This document shows positions 59,394 through 64,000 of a stretch of 64,000 nt of DNA, one piece after another. Where the stretch lies: NCBI RefSeq assembly GCF_016811915.1, contig NZ_CP069127.1, forward strand, positions 5,280,501 to 5,344,500, in the 5' to 3' direction. The notes under the pieces were generated by a model that ran no database searches, was not told where the DNA came from, and saw nothing but the letters and a program-made list of their open reading frames with translations. The stretch's first letter is position 1; each line of letters begins with the position of its first letter. Made by a program: the position numbers and the translations under genes. Origin of the DNA: Brevibacillus choshinensis. Lineage in GTDB: Bacteria > Bacillota > Bacilli > Brevibacillales > Brevibacillaceae.

Positions 59394-60768
59394 GGAGCAA
59401 CTTCAGAGACTGTTTTCTCACTGTGGCGATGTTGTTTTGATGCGCTTTGTTACAAAAGAGGATCAACCCATGCTCCTCGTGTACTGCCAGGGACTCGTCG
59501 ACCTTCGGCATTTGCAAGAGGTTGTGATTCCGCAGCTCGACAGCCGCTTGTCCGAAGGTGACCTTCGAGCGCTCCCGATTTCCTTCCTTTTGGACGATGA
59601 GGATCAGTGGGTCGATCGATTGTTTGCCGGGGATTTACTGTTGTTTCTGGGAGAAGGCCCGCCATTCGCCTGGGACATATCCAGTCGACCCCAGCGCACG
59701 CCCGAAGAAGCCAATACGGAAGTATCCATTAAAGGTCCTCGCGATGGATTTATCGAGGACCTCTCTTCGAATATCGCGCTCATCCGAAAACGGATGCGTA
59801 CGCTCTCACTCGCCTGTGAGCCTTTTACGATCGGCACTCGCTCCCGTACCAAGGTCGCTCTTCTCTACATGCGCGACGGAACGCCTCCTGACATCGTCGA
59901 CACCATCCGCGAGCGTCTGCTCAGCTGCAGTGAAAAAAAGATCATCAACAGTGCCATTTTGGAGCAAAAGCTCAGCGATCAGAGCTACTCCCTTTTTCCC
60001 CTTGTCGATTATAGTGGAAGACCGGATTTTACCGTCTTTATGCTCATGCAAGGGAAAGCCGTGGTCATCGTTGACGGGTCACCGGTAGCGATCATCGCTC
60101 CTATCACACTGCTGGAGCTGATCAAGTCCCCCGAGGACGACCAATACCCCGTTGGCTATGTGTGGCTGGAACGCATCCTCCGTCTCGGGGGCATCTGGAT
60201 CTCCGTTTTTTTGCCTGGCTTCTGGATCGCCCTGTCCGCTTACAACATCGAGGAGTTTCCATTTCAGCTGCTGGCGACGATTACCCAAGGGCGAAAAGGC
60301 CTCCCCTTCTCCGCCCCCATGGAATTGTTCGGTGTGTTGTTCATCTTCGAGTTTTTGCGGGAGGCCGGTGCCAGACTGCCAAAGACTGTCGGACAGACCC
60401 TGGCCCTCGTCGGTGCACTGATCATCGGGGATGCCTCGATCCGCGCCGGGTTTACCTCTCCCTCGATGCTCTTCATTGGATCGCTCACAGTCGTTGCATC
60501 CTTTACACTGATCAACCAGTCATTGAGCGGTGCTGTTACCGTTGCCCGTTTTTTTGTATTTTTGCTATCCGCCATCGTCGGGACTTACGGCTTTGTCGTC
60601 AGCATCATCGTGATCATTTACTACCTGTCTACGCTGACTTCGATTGGCAGACCCTATTTGCTGCTGAACTCTTCGTCCAACATTCTCTCTACGCTGTTTC
60701 TCGCTTTGTTCCGCCCGCTCATCAGCATCTTTCAGCAGAGCTCCAAAAAAGGAAGGGATGCCAATTGA
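59383..60768 (+). CDS. Spore germination protein, GerA-type subunit (second operon)
   Basis: 461 residues from the ATG at 59383 (MTREEQLQRLF), which has AGGGG 10 bp upstream; an ATG at 59374 is too close to that RBS. Overlaps the GerB-type gene by 11 bp. Shows YCQGLVDLRHLQEVV, MQGKAVVIVDGSPVAIIAPITLLELIKSPED and EFLREAGARLPKTVGQTLALVGALIIG, the GerA hallmarks. Its N-terminal domain is about 50 residues shorter than that of the gene at 21690-23231. Confidence 0.92.
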   Translation: MTREEQLQRLFSHCGDVVLMRFVTKEDQPMLLVYCQGLVDLRHLQEVVIPQLDSRLSEGDLRALPISFLLDDEDQWVDRLFAGDLLLFLGEGPPFAWDISSRPQRTPEEANTEVSIKGPRDGFIEDLSSNIALIRKRMRTLSLACEPFTIGTRSRTKVALLYMRDGTPPDIVDTIRERLLSCSEKKIINSAILEQKLSDQSYSLFPLVDYSGRPDFTVFMLMQGKAVVIVDGSPVAIIAPITLLELIKSPEDDQYPVGYVWLERILRLGGIWISVFLPGFWIALSAYNIEEFPFQLLATITQGRKGLPFSAPMELFGVLFIFEFLREAGARLPKTVGQTLALVGALIIGDASIRAGFTSPSMLFIGSLTVVASFTLINQSLSGAVTVARFFVFLLSAIVGTYGFVVSIIVIIYYLSTLTSIGRPYLLLNSSSNILSTLFLALFRPLISIFQQSSKKGRDAN

Positions 60769-61940
60769 GACGCAAACGGATCGCCAATGTCCTGCTCATT
60801 TGCTCGCTCACCCTGCTGAGCGGTTGCTGGGATCAGAAATCCATCCAAGATATGATTTACTTGTCTGCCATCGGAGTCGATTACGTCGATAATGAATACG
60901 TCATTTACGCCCAATCATCCGATCTCGCCAGCGTAGCCAAGCAGGAGGGTCCGTCGAACGGAGTTTCCCCTCCTGCTGTGGTCTCCATTGGCCGAGGAGA
61001 AACGCTGCAAAACGCCTTGGATAATTTGCAAAAAAACTCTCAGGTTCCGCTGTTCTCCGGCTTCGTATCTTCCATCATCTACCACGAACGGCTTTTGAAA
61101 AAAGACATCTTGCCTACATACGATATTTTGAATCGGTACGGGCTCTTGCGCTATACAAAATGGGTGTTCGGAACACGGGAACCTCTCGAGAACATATTGA
61201 GCAATCACGCTTTGACAGGCTTCTCGCCGTTAATCTCGCTGCTGCATCAGCCAGAAGAAGTCTATAAACAGCGTTCTTTTATCGAGCCCATTCAGTACTA
61301 CAAATTCATCGAGCGCTTCTGGGAGCCCAGCAACACAGTCGTCTTGCCGAACATCACGATTTACGAAAAGTCCTGGAAGGAAAATAACAAATTTGTCTCC
61401 CGGCTCTCGGTAGATGGGATCCACGCCATTCACCGAGGGCAGTGGGAAGGCTTTTTCTCCAACCCGGATCTGCTCGGCCTGCGCTGGATGAATCCGCATA
61501 CCGAATTCGCAGGTATCATCATTCGTGTGAATGGCAAGCCCAAAGCAACGCTACGCATTAAAAATGTGAGCCTCGATGTTCGCCCTGTTCACACGGGCGT
61601 GAAGCCCACCTTTCATGTGCATGTCCACCTGAAAGCTTTTGTTCGGGAAGTAATGGGGAAAGTCTCCTCCGAGGAGATCAGGCAGATTGCGGAAAAAGAG
61701 GTGATCGAACAGATACGGGGGACTTTTTCGAAAGGAGTCCAACGCGGAGTTGACCTGTTCAGCTTTGAAGAAGCGATGTACAAAAAGGATGTGACTGCGT
61801 GGAAGCAGTTTGCAAAAAACCGCTCGAACAAAATCACCGCAGATGCTCTGGAAGGTATCACCGTTCATCTTTATTTAAGCGATTCAGGTAAGATGAAACA
61901 AAACTGGTACAACTATCCTGATGACCTTCTTCCAAAATGA
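60765..61940 (+). CDS. Spore germination lipoprotein, GerC-type subunit (second operon)
   Basis: 391 residues from the TTG at 60765, which overlaps the gerA-type stop (TTGA) and follows GGAAGGGA. A longer upstream frame exists but is a shadow of the gerA gene. Lipobox TLLSGC, lipidated Cys21, followed by WDQKSIQDMIYLSAIGVDYVDNEY, the Ger(x)C start. C-terminal half with EEIRQIAEKEVIEQIRGTFSKGVQRGVDLF. Completes the B-A-C receptor. Confidence 0.92.
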   Translation: MRRKRIANVLLICSLTLLSGCWDQKSIQDMIYLSAIGVDYVDNEYVIYAQSSDLASVAKQEGPSNGVSPPAVVSIGRGETLQNALDNLQKNSQVPLFSGFVSSIIYHERLLKKDILPTYDILNRYGLLRYTKWVFGTREPLENILSNHALTGFSPLISLLHQPEEVYKQRSFIEPIQYYKFIERFWEPSNTVVLPNITIYEKSWKENNKFVSRLSVDGIHAIHRGQWEGFFSNPDLLGLRWMNPHTEFAGIIIRVNGKPKATLRIKNVSLDVRPVHTGVKPTFHVHVHLKAFVREVMGKVSSEEIRQIAEKEVIEQIRGTFSKGVQRGVDLFSFEEAMYKKDVTAWKQFAKNRSNKITADALEGITVHLYLSDSGKMKQNWYNYPDDLLPK

Positions 61941-61950
61941 ATATCCACGT

Positions 61951-61988
61951 AAAAACAGCCCGCCCTCGTTCGACAAGGGCAGGCTGTT
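61951..61988 (-). terminator. Terminator of ald
   Basis: On the minus strand ACAGCCTGCCCTT and AGGGCGGGCTGT form the hairpin, followed by TTTTTAC. It may also stop the convergent gerC-type transcript. Confidence 0.82.
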
Positions 61989-62009
61989 GGTTTGTTTATA
62001 TGGGTTCGC

Positions 62010-63134
62010 TTAGTTTTTCACCAAGAGTACGTCTTCTACGGAAGCATAAGGCAGGTTGTGAGCGTCCGCAACTGCTTTGTAGCTTACTTTGCCGTCGATT
62101 ACGTTTACGCCTTTTGCCAGCGCTTTGTTGTCGCGAATCGCTTGCGCATAGCCTTTGTTTGCCAGTTGAACAGCGTACGGTACAGTCACGTTGGTCAGAG
62201 CCAGCGTGGAAGTACGAGCGACAGCTCCCGGCATGTTTGCTACAGCGTAGTGGATCACGCCATGTTTTTCATACGTAGGGTTGTCGTGAGTAGTGATGCG
62301 GTCTACCGTCTCGATCGAGCCGCCTTGGTCGATCGCTACGTCTACGATCACGGAGCCTGGCGCCATTTCTTTTACCATGTCCTCTGTTACGAGACGAGGA
62401 GCACGAGCGCCTGGGATCAGCACAGCACCTACGAGCAGGTCCGCTTTCTTCACTGCATTTGCGATGTTGAAGGAGTTGGAGATCAGCGTTTGCACGCGAC
62501 CTTGGAACAGGTCATCCAACTGGCGCAGACGATCTGCGTTTACATCGAGGATCGTTACGTTTGCACCGAGACCGAGCGCCATTTTCGCTGCGTTTGTACC
62601 TACGATACCGCCGCCGATTACGACAACTTCGCCTTTCGGAACGCCAGGTACGCCACCGAGCAGAACGCCTTTTCCGCCGTATTGCTTTTCGAGGAATTGG
62701 GCACCGATTTGCACGGACATGCGGCCCGCAACTTCAGACATTGGCATCAGCAGCGGCAGTGCGCCATTGTCGAGCTGGATCGTTTCATATGCGATGGCTA
62801 CTACTTTTTTCTCCATCAGAGCGCGAGTGAGCTCAGGCTCTGGAGCCAGGTGCAGGTAAGTAAAGAGAATCTGACCTTCACGGAAATAGCCGTACTCGGA
62901 AGGAAGCGGTTCCTTCACTTTCATGACCATGTCTGCAGCCCAAGCCTCTGCTGCACTGTCTACGATTTTTGCGCCTTGTGCCGCATAGTCCTCATTGGTA
63001 AAGTTGCTGCCTTTTCCAGCATTGTTTTCTACAACGACGCTGTGACCGTTCTGTACGAGAGCTGCCACGCCTGCAGGAGTGATGGCAACGCGGTTTTCGT
63101 TATTTTTAATTTCTTTTGGAATCCCAACGATCAT
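62010..63134 (-). CDS. ald: Alanine dehydrogenase
   Basis: 374 residues from the ATG at 63134 (GAGGAGGAC upstream). NAD-dependent interconversion of L-alanine with pyruvate and ammonia. MIVGIPKEIKNNENRVAITPAGV at the start, VVIGGGIVGTNAAKMALGLGANVTILDVN as the NAD-binding loop, and the C-terminal GVNVIDGKVSYKAVADAHNLPYASVEDVL are typical. Enables alanine use as carbon/nitrogen source and supports sporulation in Bacillus. The regulator upstream on the same strand probably activates it. Confidence 0.95.
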   Translation of the reverse strand: MIVGIPKEIKNNENRVAITPAGVAALVQNGHSVVVENNAGKGSNFTNEDYAAQGAKIVDSAAEAWAADMVMKVKEPLPSEYGYFREGQILFTYLHLAPEPELTRALMEKKVVAIAYETIQLDNGALPLLMPMSEVAGRMSVQIGAQFLEKQYGGKGVLLGGVPGVPKGEVVVIGGGIVGTNAAKMALGLGANVTILDVNADRLRQLDDLFQGRVQTLISNSFNIANAVKKADLLVGAVLIPGARAPRLVTEDMVKEMAPGSVIVDVAIDQGGSIETVDRITTHDNPTYEKHGVIHYAVANMPGAVARTSTLALTNVTVPYAVQLANKGYAQAIRDNKALAKGVNVIDGKVSYKAVADAHNLPYASVEDVLLVKN

Positions 63135-63180
63135 GATAGGTAGTCCTCCTCGGAAACGCCGATTGATTAAGATTGGTATC

Positions 63181-63186
63181 ATTGTA
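63181..63186 (-). promoter_or_regulatory. Predicted -10 box of ald
   Basis: On the minus strand TACAAT, with no good -35 hexamer 16-18 bp upstream. The weak -35 fits an activator-dependent promoter. Confidence 0.4.
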
Positions 63187-63240
63187 CAGCGTTTTTTGCA
63201 TGCGTTTCCTTGGGGATTCCTTTAATCTTGCCGTCCTCTT

Positions 63241-63260
63241 GTTTGTGAAAATCCACAAAC
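63241..63260. promoter_or_regulatory. Perfect inverted repeat upstream of ald
   Basis: GTTTGTG (63241-63247) and CACAAAC (63254-63260) are exact reverse complements around 6 bp, about 55-75 bp upstream of the ald -10 box. A candidate AdeR-type activator site; no T-run makes a terminator less likely. Confidence 0.5.
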
Positions 63261-63263
63261 GAA

Positions 63264-64000
63264 CTATTGTTCGCTGTTTAACTTGGCCATTTTGAGCTCC
63301 AGATAAAGTGCGGCACGCTGGTTCATGTTCTCCAGATCGACCCGCATGATCTCTTCGATCCTTCGCAGCCGGTAGCTGAGCGTATTGATGTGAACGTGAA
63401 GCCGTTGCGCGGTTACATTGACCTTTCCCGCCGCGTCGAGGAACGTCTCCAGCGTCTCCAGCATGGCCGTCTGATTGTCGCGGTCGTACTGCCTCAGCTT
63501 TTCGATTCGCTCGTTGCGGTAGCCTTGCTCCTCTTCCCACTGCTTGACCTGGAGCAGGTAGCGGTAGATTCCCAGCTCGTGATATCCGTGGATACCCTCC
63601 GTTTCCCGCGGAAACAGCTTTTTGACCTTTACCGCATGGAGAGCCTCCCTGTAGCTTTTCACAATATCGGTGTACGTCTTGTACCCGACCCCGTAGCCTG
63701 CGGTAACCTGTCCTTCACTTACGTGCGTCTCCAGCTTTTCCAGCGAATCAGCAAGAAAATGCTCGACTTTCCGCAGCAAGACATCGCTTGAATCTTTTTT
63801 GGACTCCATCAGTCCGATCAACAGGATGATTTGTGAGCCATCCACCACCCAGGACAGCTTGTCGCGCATCAGCAAGGGATACAGATACTGGTCCAGCCTC
63901 GCCCCCGGCGCCTCGACGATGCAAATCAGATAGGACGCGGGGAGCTGCATCTGCAAGCTGTCAGCTTTTTGCCGGATCGCCGTCTCGCTGTTGTGGTTGC
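63264..64000 (-). CDS. PucR/AdeR-type transcriptional regulator, 5' truncated by window edge
   Basis: The frame is open to the right edge; a TTG at 63956 is internal, as the residues before it (KADSLQMQLPASYLICIVEAP) continue the family sequence. The C-terminal helix-turn-helix of PucR/CdaR regulators is clear: LETLETFLDAAGKVNVTAQRLHVHINTLSYRLRRIEEIMRVDLENMNQRAALYLELKMAKL. The middle resembles the GGDEF-like domain of this family (VTAGYGVGYKTYTDIVKSYREALHAV). It sits directly upstream of ald; in Bacillus subtilis the PucR-type AdeR next to ald activates it. AdeR is the best candidate identity. Confidence 0.85.
   Translation of the reverse strand, partial: NHNSETAIRQKADSLQMQLPASYLICIVEAPGARLDQYLYPLLMRDKLSWVVDGSQIILLIGLMESKKDSSDVLLRKVEHFLADSLEKLETHVSEGQVTAGYGVGYKTYTDIVKSYREALHAVKVKKLFPRETEGIHGYHELGIYRYLLQVKQWEEEQGYRNERIEKLRQYDRDNQTAMLETLETFLDAAGKVNVTAQRLHVHINTLSYRLRRIEEIMRVDLENMNQRAALYLELKMAKLNSEQ

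Noticed and set aside
1..64000. CRISPR arrays, tRNA and rRNA genes, complete insertion sequences, prophage modules
   Set aside because: None of the signatures (spaced short repeats, tRNA cloverleaf ends, rRNA cores, transposase with DDE residues, capsid/tail genes) were seen; only a transposase zinc-ribbon remnant was found.

Overview
The window looks like a chromosomal segment of an endospore-forming, low-to-mid GC Firmicute, most likely Brevibacillus or a close relative in the Paenibacillaceae. Reasons seen in the sequence: AGGAGG-type ribosome binding sites, frequent TTG and GTG starts, two gerA/B/C-type germination operons, CotF-like coat proteins, an SLH-domain exported protein, two S-box (SAM-I) leaders, a T-box leader, a fadN-fadA-fadE operon with a FadR-type palindrome, and a GlnR/TnrA box. 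The genus is an inference. No rRNA, tRNA or CRISPR array was recognised. Both ends cut genes: a CAP-domain protein on the left and a PucR/AdeR-type regulator on the right.

Layout. 1-9.2 kb: CAP-domain protein, acyl-CoA synthetase, an unlisted 45-residue membrane peptide, MFS transporter, the heterodimeric ABC exporter yheI/yheH (bmrC/bmrD-like), GNAT acetyltransferase and an AT-rich orphan gene. 9.2-19.5 kb: peptide-binding lipoprotein with OsmC, then the methionine salvage pathway split into two oppositely oriented S-box operons (mtnKA on minus, mtnWXBD on plus) with an ECF sigma/anti-sigma pair between them. 19.5-23.3 kb: germination operon gerA-gerB-gerC. 23.4-29.2 kb: fadNAE beta-oxidation operon. 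29.2-34.5 kb: SLH protein, ABC-2 exporter pair, a small unknown protein and an IseA-like lipoprotein. 34.5-39.8 kb: T-box-controlled proB-proA-proC, followed by a P-loop/Asp23-like fusion and two coat proteins. 39.8-43.8 kb: divergent MocR regulator and LysE exporter, then DUF47/PiT phosphate transport. 43.8-49.7 kb: flavin monooxygenase plus ATP-grasp operon, a frameshifted cupredoxin gene, MFS, ispH and panE. 49.7-53.9 kb: glnA of the GSI-beta type, an ISL3-like zinc-finger remnant between two near-copies of one terminator, and a divergent SDR/TetR pair. 53.9-58.2 kb: cobalt ECF importer cbiMNQO under a cobalamin riboswitch, then pyrD. 58.2-64 kb: a second germination operon in the order gerB-gerA-gerC, alanine dehydrogenase and its probable regulator.

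How the parts fit. Much of the window is nutrient-sensing metabolism with RNA-based control: SAM (two S-boxes), uncharged tRNA-Pro (T-box) and cobalamin (B12 riboswitch), plus protein-based control by GlnR/TnrA and FadR. Spore genes and alanine dehydrogenase are interspersed; L-alanine is both a common germinant and the Ald substrate. The least explained parts are the LLM monooxygenase/ATP-grasp operon behind a perfect inverted repeat, the P-loop/Asp23 fusion at the end of the proline locus, the 45-residue membrane peptide, and the enterobacterial-style GSI-beta glnA under a Gram-positive nitrogen box.
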